A stretch of DNA of 64,000 nucleotides from Aestuariivita sp. Its GTDB lineage: Bacteria; Pseudomonadota; Alphaproteobacteria; Rhodobacterales; Rhodobacteraceae. Numbering within the stretch: the stretch's first letter is position 1; every line of letters starts with the position of its first letter. The notes beneath the pieces were generated by a model, which saw only the letters and a program-made list of their open reading frames with translations, was not told the origin of the DNA and made no database searches. A program made the position numbers and the translations under genes. The DNA lies in assembly GCA_018401465.1 (NCBI GenBank), contig JAGYKE010000004.1, positions 1,767,857 through 1,831,856 on the forward strand. Direction: 5' to 3'. Shown here piece after piece: positions 35,466 to 44,275 of the stretch.

Positions 35466-36047
35466 ATGATCAGATTTGTTCTCGCGGCTTCGGTCGCGTT
35501 AGTGGCGGCACCCGCATTCGCCGACGGCCATGCTTCGGCGGCGTCCACCGATGTCATGTCAACGGCCAATACGACCGACTGGTCCGGTTGGTACGCGGGC
35601 GCGCAGTATGATTTCCTCGACGGTGATGCTTCGCTCGGCGGCGGGGTCGAAGGGGACGTTAGTGGGCTTTTTGCCGGCTATCGCCATGATTACGGCGATA
35701 TCGTTGTCGGCGTTGAACTCGACTATTCGGTTGGCGACTTCGAGTCGACCGTTGTGCCGGGCGTGATCTTGGATGTCGACAGCCTGATGCGTCTGGGTAT
35801 CGAAGTCGGCTACGACGCGGGCCCGGCGCTGGTCTATGCAACGCTCGGTTACACGGCTGTCGACCTGTCGTTGGCCGGGGTAGATGCAGGCGACGGAGAC
35901 GGGGTCTATTACGGTCTCGGCCTCGACTACATGGTCAGCGAGAGGGTCTCGCTGGGCGTCGAACTGCTGCGTCACGATTTCAACAACATCAACGGCCAAG
36001 GCTGGGACTTCAACACTGTCGGCCTGAACATCGCCTACCGGTTCTGA
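35466..36047 (+). CDS. Outer-membrane beta-barrel protein
   Basis: 193 residues. A Sec signal peptide (MIRFVLAASVALVAAPAFA) is followed by alternating beta-strands such as WSGWYAGAQYDF, VVGVELDYSVGDF and VSLGVELLRHDFN, and the protein ends in AYRF with a C-terminal Phe, the outer-membrane insertion signal. This is an OmpA-like/Omp25-type 8-stranded barrel without a peptidoglycan-binding domain. Start ATG 35466 has GAAAGGTAG upstream. A strong terminator follows at 36091. Role unknown; probably a porin-like or structural barrel. Confidence 0.9.
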   Translation: MIRFVLAASVALVAAPAFADGHASAASTDVMSTANTTDWSGWYAGAQYDFLDGDASLGGGVEGDVSGLFAGYRHDYGDIVVGVELDYSVGDFESTVVPGVILDVDSLMRLGIEVGYDAGPALVYATLGYTAVDLSLAGVDAGDGDGVYYGLGLDYMVSERVSLGVELLRHDFNNINGQGWDFNTVGLNIAYRF

Positions 36048-36090
36048 GCGGTCTGCCTTCGGGCGGGACTGTGCTTGCAAGAAGCTTCGA

Positions 36091-36118
36091 GGCAGGGCGG
36101 CAGCGCCCTGCCTTTTTT
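36091..36118 (+). terminator. Rho-independent terminator after barrel gene
   Basis: A perfect 9-bp stem (36091-36099 with 36104-36112), loop GCAG, then six T. This is the strongest simple terminator in the window and ends the barrel transcript. Confidence 0.92.
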
Positions 36119-36188
36119 CTGTGCCCTGAAAAGGATGTCGCTGGTCGCAGCTGCGACGCATGTTCGGCACGTTCTGTTTTGGTAAAAG

Positions 36189-36272
36189 TGGTGGGCGACC
36201 CTGGAATCGAACCAGGCGTGCGTCTCCGCGAGGGAGTTACAGTCCCCTGCCACACCTTGCGGCCTGTCGCCC
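36189..36272 (-). tRNA. tRNA-Tyr (GTA)
   Basis: 84 nt including an encoded CCA end. Read on the minus strand, the acceptor stem is GGGCGAC with GTCGCCC, the T-arm carries GGTTCGATTCC, and the anticodon loop reads CTGTAAC with anticodon GTA. The long variable arm around CTCGCGGAGAC is right for a class II tRNA such as Tyr. The discriminator is A, as expected. Confidence 0.95.
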
Positions 36273-36324
36273 ACTGCGCCGGGGGCATTGCGCCCGGCGT
36301 GGGGGCGTGATTACTAGCGCCCTC

Positions 36325-37164
36325 ATGGGCCGTCAACAGGAAAAATCCCAGGGATCGGGGCCGGCGGACCCCCTTGCAGGAAAGGCGCGTGCGGCCGTGA
36401 AGAAACCGAAATGGGTGGTCGGGAAAGAGCAGGCCAAGAAGGCCCGCGCGCAGGAAACAGTGTGGCTTTTCGGACTGCATGCGGTGCGTGACGCACTGCT
36501 GAACCCGGCCCGCGACAGGCTGCGGCTGGTGGTCACGCGCAACGCCGCCGACCGGCTGGCCGACGCCATCGCGGCCAGCGGGATGGAGCCCGAGATCGTC
36601 GATCCGCGCCGCTTCGACGCCCCGCTCGACCCCGGGTCGGTGCATCAGGGGGCAGCACTCGAGGTGCGGCCGCTTGACTGGGGGCGGCTTGAGGATGTCT
36701 GCGTCACCGCGCACCGGGTGCTGCTTCTGGACCGCGTCACCGATCCGCACAACGTGGGCGCGATCCTGCGGTCGGCCGAGGTCTTCGGCGCGGGCGCGGT
36801 GATCGGGACGCGGCACCATTCCGCGCCCGAGACCGGCGCGCTGGCCAAGGCGGCAAGCGGGGCGCTCGAACGCCAGCCCTATCTGCGGGTGGTGAACCTG
36901 TCGGACGCGATCCGCGCGCTGCAGGACATGGGCTTCATCGTGCTGGGCCTTGACGGCGAGGCGGATCGCAGTGTCGACGCAGCCCTCGAGGGTCTGCGCG
37001 ACCGGCCCGTGGCGCTGGTGCTGGGCGCCGAAGGCCCGGGCCTGCGCGAGAAAACACGCGAAACTGTGGACGGGCTGGTGAAAATCGGCGCGGCGGGGGA
37101 ATTCGGGTCGCTCAACGTCTCAAATGCGGCGGCGGTCGCCCTATATGCATCCTTGAATCGCTGA
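36325..37164 (+). CDS. rlmB: 23S rRNA 2'-O-ribose methyltransferase RlmB (SpoU/TrmH family)
   Basis: 279 residues from ATG 36325 (MGRQQEKSQGSGPADP). SPOUT methyltransferase that 2'-O-methylates G2251 of 23S rRNA. The N-terminal substrate-binding domain carries WLFGLHAVRDALLN; the knot region shows the three SpoU motifs: DRVTDPHNVGAILRSAE, LVLGAEGPGLREKT and LNVSNAAAVALY. A basic N-terminal extension of about 45 residues precedes it. The gene lies 52 bp beyond the 5' end of the divergent tRNA-Tyr. Confidence 0.93.
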   Translation: MGRQQEKSQGSGPADPLAGKARAAVKKPKWVVGKEQAKKARAQETVWLFGLHAVRDALLNPARDRLRLVVTRNAADRLADAIAASGMEPEIVDPRRFDAPLDPGSVHQGAALEVRPLDWGRLEDVCVTAHRVLLLDRVTDPHNVGAILRSAEVFGAGAVIGTRHHSAPETGALAKAASGALERQPYLRVVNLSDAIRALQDMGFIVLGLDGEADRSVDAALEGLRDRPVALVLGAEGPGLREKTRETVDGLVKIGAAGEFGSLNVSNAAAVALYASLNR

Positions 37165-37208
37165 AGACCTGACTGCGCGAGGCTCCAATCTCCTATTCGT
37201 CCAAGATC

Positions 37209-37469
37209 ATGACCTGCTGCTATTGCGGCACGCGGGCCGCGCTGGTGCTGGACCGCGGGCGGCACGAGCTGTCCTGTTCGTCCTGCGGCGCGCCGCTGCA
37301 CGACATGAAGATGCTGCGCCGCGATCCCGCGCCGCCGCCGCGCCACGCGGCCCCGGTGCACCGGCAGGTGCCTCCGAAGGTGAAGGCGAAACCGCCCAAA
37401 CGCCGCAAGGGGTTCTTGCGCAAGGTCTTCGAGGAAGCGATCGACGCGATCGAGGACATCTTCGACTGA
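37209..37469 (+). CDS. Small zinc-ribbon protein
   Basis: 86 residues. A compact N-terminal four-cysteine zinc ribbon (CCYCG and CSSCG, about residues 3-27) is followed by a Pro/Lys/Arg-rich linker (about 45-66) and a short acidic amphipathic helix (FEEAIDAIEDIFD). The layout resembles small Rhodobacterales proteins of unknown role. It may bind RNA or a protein partner; no direct evidence. Confidence 0.75.
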   Translation: MTCCYCGTRAALVLDRGRHELSCSSCGAPLHDMKMLRRDPAPPPRHAAPVHRQVPPKVKAKPPKRRKGFLRKVFEEAIDAIEDIFD

Positions 37470-37558
37470 TCCGGTCCGTTCACATCCCCGTGGCCGGGAT
37501 TGTGCGGAGGCGCGCCGGGCTGGCATATGGAATCTGCCCACAGCCTGAGGATTGGTCC

Positions 37559-38005
37559 ATGCACCGCCGCCGGATGATCGTACTGACCGCCGCAGCCTGC
37601 TTTGCGGGGCCTGCCCTTGCGGATCGGAAGCCCTGGTTCTTCGCCCCCGATGGGTTGGCGTTGTCGGGCCACGACGCGGTCGCCTATCTGCGCGAGGACC
37701 GCGCAATCCGGGGCAGCGCCGATCATGCGGTGATGTGGAAGGGCGCGGTCTGGCGTTTTTCCAGCGAAGACCACCGCGCCGCGTTCGAGATGAACCCCCA
37801 GGCCTATGCCCCGCAATATGGCGGCTATTGCGCCTGGTCGGTGTCGCGCGGTCGGATCGCATCCGCCGACCCCGAGGCCTTCGCGGTGATCGACGACAAG
37901 CTCTACCTCACCCATTCCCAGGCCGTGCGGTCGATCTGGGCGCGCGATCCGGCGGGGTTCATCGCGGGGGCCGACGCGCATTGGCCGGCGCTGCTCGACG
38001 ACTGA
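37559..38005 (+). CDS. YHS domain exported protein
   Basis: 148 residues from ATG 37559. The basic start MHRRRMIVLTAAACFAGPALA is a signal peptide with cleavage near residue 21. The mature part contains LSGHDAVAYLREDRAIRG and the YHS-like core WKGAVWRFSSEDHRAAFEMN followed by YAPQYGGYCAWSVS. These domains are found in periplasmic proteins linked to metals or metal-transport ATPases. Its terminator is about 137 bp downstream. Ligand unknown. Confidence 0.87.
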   Translation: MHRRRMIVLTAAACFAGPALADRKPWFFAPDGLALSGHDAVAYLREDRAIRGSADHAVMWKGAVWRFSSEDHRAAFEMNPQAYAPQYGGYCAWSVSRGRIASADPEAFAVIDDKLYLTHSQAVRSIWARDPAGFIAGADAHWPALLDD

Positions 38006-38141
38006 GCGGCGTGCCGCCGACAGGACCGTTCACAGATGCGTCAGCGGTGTTGGCGGGCGCGGGGTGCCTTCCTATCTCAGGTCAAGGACCGCAGAGCCGG
38101 AACCTTTGCGGATCATCTTACTGTCCCTCGTTCCGTCACTG

Positions 38142-38175
38142 GCGCTCAATCCCGTCCGGGTTTGGGCGCTTTTTT
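38142..38175 (+). terminator. Rho-independent terminator before CoA-binding gene
   Basis: A long imperfect stem (38142-38154 with 38157-38169, one mismatch and one wobble) is followed by six T (38170-38175). It lies about 140 bp after the YHS gene and just before the next gene, so it should isolate the two transcripts. Confidence 0.75.
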
Positions 38176-38204
38176 CTGGCGCGCGCACAGGCTAGGGTGA
38201 CGTC

Positions 38205-38675
38205 ATGCCCCAGTATTCCGACGCCGAACTGAAACGCATTCTGGCCAGCACCCGCGTGATCGCGGTGGTGGGCGTGTCACTGAACCCGGTGCGGCCCAGC
38301 TATTTCGTCGCGCGCTATCTCACGCTGAAGGGGTTCGACCTCATCCCCGTGAATCCCGGCCATGCGGGCGAGACAGTGTTCGGCCGGACGGTCGTGGCGC
38401 GGCTCACCGACATCGACCGACCCGTGGACATGGTCGACATCTTCCGCCGGTCGGACGCCGTGCCCGAGATCGTGGACGAGGCGATGGCGCATCTGCAGGG
38501 GTTGAAGACGATCTGGATGCAGATCGGCGTGGAGCATGCCGGGGCGACAGCCCGCGCCGAGGCGGCGGGGCTGGCCGTGATCCAGAACCGCTGCCCGAAG
38601 ATCGAGTATCAGCGGCTGTTCGGGGAATTGCGCATGGGTGGCTTCGCGACGGGCGTGATTTCGTCGAAACTCTGA
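38205..38675 (+). CDS. CoA-binding domain protein
   Basis: 156 residues consisting of one Rossmann-type CoA-binding domain (CoA_binding_2): [23 protein letters not shown] (glycine loop), [32 protein letters not shown] and a C-terminal [12 protein letters not shown]. Proteins of this type bind CoA or a related nucleotide and are of unknown role. ATG 38205 follows a strong terminator and is convergent with hisE. Confidence 0.88.
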   Translation: MPQYSDAELKRILASTRVIAVVGVSLNPVRPSYFVARYLTLKGFDLIPVNPGHAGETVFGRTVVARLTDIDRPVDMVDIFRRSDAVPEIVDEAMAHLQGLKTIWMQIGVEHAGATARAEAAGLAVIQNRCPKIEYQRLFGELRMGGFATGVISSKL

Positions 38676-38710
38676 CGCGTGGTCCGAATTTTCGGGGAAG
38701 ATTCGCGCGC

Positions 38711-39019
38711 TCAGCGCGACGCCTTCTCGGCGATGCCCGACCGGCCCTGACGGCGGGCGAGTTCTTCGAGCACCTCGTCCAGCGTCACGTCGCAGGCCGC
38801 CAGCATCACCAGCAGGTGGTAAAGCGCGTCCGCCGCCTCCGCCGTCAGGCGCTCGCGGTCGCCGCGCACCGCCTCGATGATGGCCTCGATGGCTTCCTCA
38901 CCGAACTTTTCCGCCGCCTTGGCGGGTCCCTGCGACAGGAGCTTCGCGGTCCAGCTCGTGTCCGGGTCTGCGCCCTTGCGCGCCTCGATCGTGGCGAAGA
39001 GGTCTTCGAGAACGTTCAT
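38711..39019 (-). CDS. hisE: Phosphoribosyl-ATP diphosphatase HisE
   Basis: 102 residues from ATG 39019, which overlaps the hisF stop by four bases (ATGA). Second step of histidine synthesis: hydrolysis of phosphoribosyl-ATP to phosphoribosyl-AMP. The metal-binding helices are seen in [17 protein letters not shown] and [18 protein letters not shown], typical of the MazG-like HisE fold. The HisI partner is not in the window. It ends the his block. Confidence 0.94.
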   Translation of the reverse strand: MNVLEDLFATIEARKGADPDTSWTAKLLSQGPAKAAEKFGEEAIEAIIEAVRGDRERLTAEAADALYHLLVMLAACDVTLDEVLEELARRQGRSGIAEKASR

Positions 39020-39777
39020 TCGAGCCTCATAGGGATGCCCGCCGCGGCCATGTGGTCCTTGGCCTGCCGGATCGTGAATTCGCCGAAATGGAAGATCGAC
39101 GCGGCGAGGACCGCGCTTGCATGGCCCAGCGTCACGCCCTCGACCAGATGGTCGAGCGTTCCGACGCCGCCGGAGGCGATCACGGGGATGTCGACCGCGT
39201 CCGCGATGGCGCGGGTGAGGGGGATGTTGAAGCCCGCGCGCGTGCCGTCGCGGTCCATCGAGGTCAGCAGGATCTCGCCCGCGCCCTGTGCGGCGACCTC
39301 GCGCGCGAAGGCAACCGCGTCGATGCCGGTGGGGCGGCGGCCGCCATGGGTGAAGATTTCCCATTTGCCCGGCGACACGGTCTTGGCGTCGATGGCGCAG
39401 ACGATGCACTGGCTGCCGAAGCGGTCGGCGGCGCGGGCGATCACGGTCGGGTCGGCGACGGCGGCGGAGTTGAAGCTGACCTTGTCGGCCCCGGCCAGCA
39501 GCAGGTCGCGCACGTCCTCGGGCGTGCGCACGCCGCCGCCCACGGTGAGCGGGATATAGCAGGCCTCGGCCGTGCGGGTGACGACGTCATACATCGTGCC
39601 GCGGTTTTCATGGGTTGCGTGGATGTCGAGGAAACAGAGTTCATCCGCGCCCGCGGCGTCATAGGCGCGGGCCGTTTCCACCGGATCGCCCGCATCGACC
39701 AGATCGACGAAGTTCACGCCCTTGACCACGCGGCCGTCGGCCACGTCGAGGCAGGGGATGATCCGCGTCTTCAGCAT
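39016..39777 (-). CDS. hisF: Imidazole glycerol phosphate synthase cyclase subunit HisF
   Basis: 253 residues. TIM barrel producing imidazole glycerol phosphate with HisH. Start [23 protein letters not shown] contains the catalytic Asp of [15 protein letters not shown] provides the second catalytic Asp, and [13 protein letters not shown] binds phosphate. Standard length. hisE overlaps its stop. An intergenic hairpin repeat (39814-39882) separates it from hisA. Confidence 0.96.
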   Translation of the reverse strand: MLKTRIIPCLDVADGRVVKGVNFVDLVDAGDPVETARAYDAAGADELCFLDIHATHENRGTMYDVVTRTAEACYIPLTVGGGVRTPEDVRDLLLAGADKVSFNSAAVADPTVIARAADRFGSQCIVCAIDAKTVSPGKWEIFTHGGRRPTGIDAVAFAREVAAQGAGEILLTSMDRDGTRAGFNIPLTRAIADAVDIPVIASGGVGTLDHLVEGVTLGHASAVLAASIFHFGEFTIRQAKDHMAAAGIPMRLE

Positions 39778-39813
39778 GGTCTGCCTGATAGAGGGGATCG
39801 CGCTGTTTGGGAA

Positions 39814-39882
39814 GGGGCAGGGGGCTCTGCCCCCTCGGCCCTGACGGGCCTCACCCCCGGGATATTTGCAGCGAGAGGAAGA
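39814..39882. repeat. Intergenic hairpin repeat element, copy 1
   Basis: Between hisA and hisF. Two short hairpins, GGGGCAG with CTGCCCC (39814-39833) and GGCCC TGAC GGGCC (39837-39850), are followed by TATTTGCAGCGAGAGGAAG. The last 19 bases match 16 of 19 in a second copy at 45602-45620. Probably a dispersed Rhodobacterales-type repeat. Confidence 0.65.
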
Positions 39883-40605
39883 TCAGGCGCGCAGGGCGGA
39901 CAGCGCTTGGGCCAGATCGATCGCGCCGTCATAAAGCGCGCGCCCCGAAATCGCGCCCGAGATCACGCCGGTGTCGCGCAGCGCGATCAGGTCGGCAAGC
40001 AAGGAGACCCCGCCCGAGGCGATGACGGGGATGGAGACCGCGCGCGCCAGCGCCTCGGTCGCGGGGATGTTGGGGCCCTGCATGGCGCCGTCGCGGTCGA
40101 TGTCGGTGTAGATGATCGCGGCGACGCCCGCATCCTCGAACCGGCGGGCGAGGTCGGTGGCCATGACCTCGGTCTCTTCCGCCCAGCCGCGGGTGGCGAC
40201 GCGGCCTTGGCGCGCGTCGATGCCGACAGCGACCTGACCGGGAAAGGCGCGCGCGGCCGCGCGTACCAGGGCGGGGTCTTCGACCGCGACGGTGCCGAGG
40301 ATGACGCGGGCCAGCCCCTTGGCCAGCCAGCCTTCGATCGTGGCCATGTCGCGGATGCCACCGCCCAGCTGCGCGGGCGTGCCGGGGCAGGCGGCGAGGA
40401 TCGCCTCGACCGCGGCGGCGTTCACGGGCTGCCCCGCGAAGGCACCGTTGAGATCGACCAGATGCAGCCAGTCGCAGCCCGCCGCGACGAAGGCGCGGGC
40501 CTGGGCGGCGGGGTCGTCGTTGAAGACGGTGGCGCGGTCCATCTCGCCGCGCAGCAAGCGCACGGCCTGTCCGTCCTTCAGGTCGATGGCGGGGTAAAGG
40601 ATCAT
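39883..40605 (-). CDS. hisA: ProFAR isomerase HisA
   Basis: 240 residues from ATG 40605 ([17 protein letters not shown]). TIM-barrel isomerase of histidine synthesis converting 5'-ProFAR to PRFAR. The AIDLKDG start carries the catalytic Asp, [14 protein letters not shown] the second one, and [13 protein letters not shown] binds phosphate. A longer frame upstream lacks conservation. Upstream, a plus-strand DUF2147 gene separates it from hisH. Confidence 0.96.
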   Translation of the reverse strand: MILYPAIDLKDGQAVRLLRGEMDRATVFNDDPAAQARAFVAAGCDWLHLVDLNGAFAGQPVNAAAVEAILAACPGTPAQLGGGIRDMATIEGWLAKGLARVILGTVAVEDPALVRAAARAFPGQVAVGIDARQGRVATRGWAEETEVMATDLARRFEDAGVAAIIYTDIDRDGAMQGPNIPATEALARAVSIPVIASGGVSLLADLIALRDTGVISGAISGRALYDGAIDLAQALSALRA

Positions 40606-40739
40606 TGGCGGTCGCCTCCGTGGCATGGCGGCCTCCCAGTGGCATGGGGTCCTGCAAAATGCAACATGGCCGCATATCGGACTTGATCGGTCGGGTATTG
40701 CTGCCCCAGACTGCATACACAGGTTGAGGGAGACGACCC

Positions 40740-41132
40740 ATGAAGACATTTGCACTGGCCGTGGTAGCGGCCATCATCAGCGCGGGTGCGGCGCTGGCTG
40801 ATCCGGCGGCGGGCACATGGCGGACGGAACCGGGCGATACCGGCGGCCATTTGCTGGTGACGATCGCGCCCTGCGGCGCGGCGCTGTGCGGCACGATCGC
40901 CCGGGCAGTCGACGCGGACGGTAAGGCGTCGGATGATTACGAACACCAGGGCAAACAGATGCTCTGGGACATGCAGGCCTCGGGCAACGGGGCCTATGGC
41001 GGCGGCAAGATCTGGGCGCCGGATCGCGACCGGACCTACAATTCGAAGATGCAGCTGAACGGCGACGCGCTCGAAGTGTCGGGCTGCGTCCTCGGCATCT
41101 GCCGCGCGCAGATCTGGCAGCGCGTGCAATAG
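40740..41132 (+). CDS. DUF2147 exported protein
   Basis: 130 residues with a Sec signal peptide ([22 protein letters not shown]). The mature part [31 protein letters not shown] and [12 protein letters not shown] identify DUF2147, a small beta-rich periplasmic family. It is opposite in strand to the his genes on both sides: divergent from hisA over 134 bp, convergent with hisH over 9 bp. No role in histidine synthesis is expected. Confidence 0.9.
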   Translation: MKTFALAVVAAIISAGAALADPAAGTWRTEPGDTGGHLLVTIAPCGAALCGTIARAVDADGKASDDYEHQGKQMLWDMQASGNGAYGGGKIWAPDRDRTYNSKMQLNGDALEVSGCVLGICRAQIWQRVQ

Positions 41133-41141
41133 GCGCGGCGC

Positions 41142-41780
41142 TCAGGGAGCCCAGGCGAGGAAGTTGGCGATCAGGCGCAGGCCGGTCTTCTGGCTTTTCT
41201 CGGGGTGGAACTGGGCGCCGACCATGGTGTCGCGGCCCACGATGGCGGTGACGTCGCCGCCGTAATCGACATGGGCCAGGCGCTGCGCCGGGTCGGCGAC
41301 GCGCATGTGATAGGAATGCACGAAATAGGCGTGATCGCCCGTGGCGATCCCGTCCAGCACCGGGTGCGGGTGATCGACGACAAGATCGTTCCAGCCCATG
41401 TGCGGCACCTTCATCCCCGGCGCGGCAGGGGTGATGCGCACCACTTCTCCACCGATCCAGCCCAGGCCCGGTGTCTCGGCATATTCGCGGCCAAGCGTCG
41501 CCATCAGCTGCATGCCCACGCAGATGCCGAAGAAGGGGCGGCCCTTGACCTCGACCGCTTCGCGCAGGGCGTCGTAAAGGCCCGACCGGCCGCGGAGGGC
41601 GGCAGCGCAGGCGGGGAAGGCCCCGTCTCCCGGCAGCACGATGCGGTCGGCGCGCGCCACCACGTCGGCGTCGCGGGTCACGGTGACCGTGCCGCCGCCG
41701 GTTTCGCGCGCCATGCGCTGGAACGCCTTTTCGGCGGAATGCAGGTTTCCGCTGTCGTAATCGATGATCGCCGTCAGCAT
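41142..41780 (-). CDS. hisH: Imidazole glycerol phosphate synthase glutaminase subunit HisH
   Basis: 212 residues. Class I glutamine amidotransferase supplying ammonia to HisF. The nucleophile elbow [10 protein letters not shown] carries the catalytic Cys; the C-terminal AQFHPEKSQ supplies His and Glu. [10 protein letters not shown] is the usual N-terminus. hisB ends 5 bp upstream, so hisB-hisH form an operon. Confidence 0.96.
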   Translation of the reverse strand: MLTAIIDYDSGNLHSAEKAFQRMARETGGGTVTVTRDADVVARADRIVLPGDGAFPACAAALRGRSGLYDALREAVEVKGRPFFGICVGMQLMATLGREYAETPGLGWIGGEVVRITPAAPGMKVPHMGWNDLVVDHPHPVLDGIATGDHAYFVHSYHMRVADPAQRLAHVDYGGDVTAIVGRDTMVGAQFHPEKSQKTGLRLIANFLAWAP

Positions 41781-41785
41781 GGGGA

Positions 41786-42373
41786 TCAGAGCGCGCCCTT
41801 GGTGGACGGCACCGCGTCGGCCTTGCGCGGGTCGGTTTCGACCGCGTCGCGCAAGCTGCGCGCGACGGCCTTGAAGGCGGCCTCGGCGATGTGGTGGCTG
41901 TTGAGGCCCGCCAGCGCCTCGACATGCAGGGTCACGCCGCCATGGGTGCTGAAGGCCTGAAAGAATTCGCGCACGAGTTCGGTGTCGAATGTCCCGATCT
42001 TCGGTGTCGGCAGGGTGACGTTCCAGACCAGATAGGGCCGCCCGGACAGATCAAGCGCGGCGCGTACCAGCGCGTCGTCCATGGGCAGCAGGCAGGACCC
42101 GTAGCGGCGGATGCCGCGCTTGTCCCCCAGCGCCTGCGCCAGCGCCTGACCGAGCGCTATTCCCGTATCCTCGACCGTGTGATGGTCGTCGATGTGCAGA
42201 TCGCCCTTGGCGCGCACGTTCATGTCGATGAGTGAATGGCGCGCCAGCTGGTCGAGCATGTGGTCGAAGAACCCCACGCCGGTGTGGTTGTCATAGCGGC
42301 CCGTCCCGTCCAGATCGATCTCGACCTCGATATCGGTCTCGGCTGTCTTGCGGCTGACCTGTGCCTTGCGCAT
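41786..42373 (-). CDS. hisB: Imidazoleglycerol-phosphate dehydratase HisB
   Basis: 195 residues, the monofunctional dehydratase. Metal-binding motifs: [27 protein letters not shown] and the second-half [20 protein letters not shown]; the internal duplication of the fold is visible. Start [20 protein letters not shown] is typical. It is the first gene of the hisB-hisH pair and is divergent from the small RAM-domain gene. Confidence 0.96.
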   Translation of the reverse strand: MRKAQVSRKTAETDIEVEIDLDGTGRYDNHTGVGFFDHMLDQLARHSLIDMNVRAKGDLHIDDHHTVEDTGIALGQALAQALGDKRGIRRYGSCLLPMDDALVRAALDLSGRPYLVWNVTLPTPKIGTFDTELVREFFQAFSTHGGVTLHVEALAGLNSHHIAEAAFKAVARSLRDAVETDPRKADAVPSTKGAL

Positions 42374-42548
42374 CGGGCGCTCCCTTCTGTCGACGCGCGC
42401 TTATAGGCGCAAGCGGCGCGGGCTGCAAAGCCCCGCCCGGCAGTTTGGCCGCCGCCTGTTGCGGGACGGGCGCGGGGGCAGCGGGTTCGGGGGGATTGCG
42501 CCTTCCCGTCCTGCGTGCCAGCCTGCGGCCAAGCCAAGGGAGAGCGCG

Positions 42549-42788
42549 ATGAGCACATGTGTCTTCATTCAGATCCGGTGCCGTCCGGGCACCACCTACA
42601 AGGTCGCCGAAGAGATCGCGCTGCGCGAAATCCATTCCGAGCTGTATTCGACAAGCGGCGAATTCGACCTGCTGATGAAGCTTTACATCCCCAAGGATCA
42701 GGACATGGGCAAGTACATCAACGACGAATTGCTGACCATTCCGGGGATCGAACGGTCGCTGACGACGATGACCTTCAAGGTGTTCTGA
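42549..42788 (+). CDS. Stand-alone Lrp-type RAM domain protein
   Basis: 79 residues comprising only the effector-binding (RAM) domain of Lrp/AsnC proteins: STCVFIQIRCRPGTTYKVAE, STSGEFDLLMKLYIP and LLTIPGIERSLTTM, with no helix-turn-helix. Such SARDs bind small ligands such as amino acids and may form mixed assemblies with full Lrp proteins. Start ATG 42549 has AAGGGAGAG upstream. It is 141 bp before preT on the same strand; linkage to pyrimidine catabolism is uncertain. Confidence 0.87.
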   Translation: MSTCVFIQIRCRPGTTYKVAEEIALREIHSELYSTSGEFDLLMKLYIPKDQDMGKYINDELLTIPGIERSLTTMTFKVF

Positions 42789-42867
42789 CACGGTGCTGCG
42801 GGCGGCCATCGCCCGGATTTCGGGCAATGGGGCGGGGCCTGCCTTTCTGCGCGCCTGTCCCAAAAAT

Positions 42868-42883
42868 TTACCAATTGATAAAA
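42868..42883. promoter_or_regulatory. Candidate RutR operator upstream of preT
   Basis: TTTACCAATTGATAAA matches the RutR consensus TTGACCANNTGGTCAA at 11 of 14 defined positions. It is 46 bp upstream of the preT start in an AT-rich patch that contrasts with the GC-rich surroundings. Confidence 0.5.
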
Positions 42884-42929
42884 TTTTCGAATCTGGCAGT
42901 CTTTTCCCATAAACCAAGGGAGACCCAGC

Positions 42930-44264
42930 ATGGCGCAAGGTTCAATGGCCCCCGGCATCGTCGCCGGACGCCTGTCGGCGGAGGAACTGGCGCGGAACTT
43001 TTCCGACCTGCACCCGGCCTATGCCCCGCACGAGGCCGCGGTGGCGGCGGACCGCTGCTATTTCTGCTATGATGCGCCCTGCGTGACGGCCTGCCCCACG
43101 GGGATAGACATCCCGCTGTTCATCCGCCAGATCCAGGTGGGCCAGCCCGAGGCGGCGGCCAAGACCATCTTCGACCAGAACATCCTGGGCGGCATGTGCG
43201 CCCGCGTCTGCCCGACCGAAACGCTGTGCGAACAGGCCTGCGTGCGCGAGGCGGCCGAGGGCAAGCCCGTCGAGATCGGGCGCCTGCAGCGCCACGCGAC
43301 CGATACGCTGATGGCGCAGGGTGTGCATCCCTACATGCGTGCGGCGCCCACGGGCCGCCGGATCGCCGTGGTGGGGGCGGGGCCCGCGGGGCTGGCCTGT
43401 GCGCATCGGCTTGCGATGAAGGGGCATGATGTCACGCTGTTCGAGGGCAGGGGCAAGGCCGGTGGCCTCAACGAATTCGGGATCGCCGCCTACAAGACCA
43501 CCGGCGGCTTCGCGGCGGGCGAGGTCGAATGGCTGCTGCAGATCGGCGGCATCACGGTCGAGACCGGGCGCGCGCTGGGCCGTGACCTGACGCTCGACAC
43601 GCTGCGCGGTGATTTCGACGCGGTCTTCCTGTCGGTGGGGCTGGGCGGGGTCAACGCGCTGGCAGTGCCGGGCACCGACAAGACGGGCGTGCGCCCCGCG
43701 GTCGATTTCATCGCTGACCTGCGGCAGGCGGACGACCTTGCCGGTTTGCCCGTGGGCCGCAATGTCGTGGTGATCGGCGGCGGCATGACCGCCATCGACG
43801 CCGCCGTGCAGGCGCGCCTTCTGGGGGCGGAAACCGTGACGGTCGCCTATCGCCGCGACCGCGCCGCCATGGCGGCAAGCCGGTTCGAGCAGGACCTTGC
43901 CGCGTCGCATGGCGTGCGGCTTCTGTTCAACGTGCAGCCGGTGGCGGTGCACGGCAACGGCGCGGCGGCCGAGATCGAACTGGAATACACCGCCACGCGC
44001 GACGGCCGGCTGACCGGCACGGGCGAGACGCTGCGCCTGAAGGCCGATCAGGTGTTGCAGGCGATCGGGCAGGCGCTTGTCGGCGCGCCCGAAGGTCTGC
44101 GGATCGAAGGCGGCAAGATCGCCGTGACCGGGGCGGGGCGCACGTCGCTTCCCGGGGTCTGGGCGGGCGGCGACTGTGCCACCGGCGGCGACGACCTGAC
44201 GGTGACGGCGGTGGCCGAAGGCCGCGACGCGGCGGAAGACATTCACAACGCCCTGATGGGCTGA
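42930..44264 (+). CDS. preT: NAD-dependent dihydropyrimidine dehydrogenase subunit PreT
   Basis: 444 residues. Flavin/Fe-S subunit that delivers electrons between NAD(P)H and PreA for uracil and thymine reduction. N-terminal cysteine clusters CYFCYDAPCVTACPTG and CARVCPTETLCEQACVRE hold Fe-S centres; the FAD site is VVGAGPAGLACAHR and the NAD(P) site VVIGGGMTAIDAAV. Related to the N-terminal half of the mammalian dihydropyrimidine dehydrogenase and to the small subunit of glutamate synthase. Start ATG 42930 has AGGGAG upstream. PreA follows in 11 bp. Confidence 0.94.
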   Translation: MAQGSMAPGIVAGRLSAEELARNFSDLHPAYAPHEAAVAADRCYFCYDAPCVTACPTGIDIPLFIRQIQVGQPEAAAKTIFDQNILGGMCARVCPTETLCEQACVREAAEGKPVEIGRLQRHATDTLMAQGVHPYMRAAPTGRRIAVVGAGPAGLACAHRLAMKGHDVTLFEGRGKAGGLNEFGIAAYKTTGGFAAGEVEWLLQIGGITVETGRALGRDLTLDTLRGDFDAVFLSVGLGGVNALAVPGTDKTGVRPAVDFIADLRQADDLAGLPVGRNVVVIGGGMTAIDAAVQARLLGAETVTVAYRRDRAAMAASRFEQDLAASHGVRLLFNVQPVAVHGNGAAAEIELEYTATRDGRLTGTGETLRLKADQVLQAIGQALVGAPEGLRIEGGKIAVTGAGRTSLPGVWAGGDCATGGDDLTVTAVAEGRDAAEDIHNALMG

Positions 44265-44275
44265 GGGAGGATACA

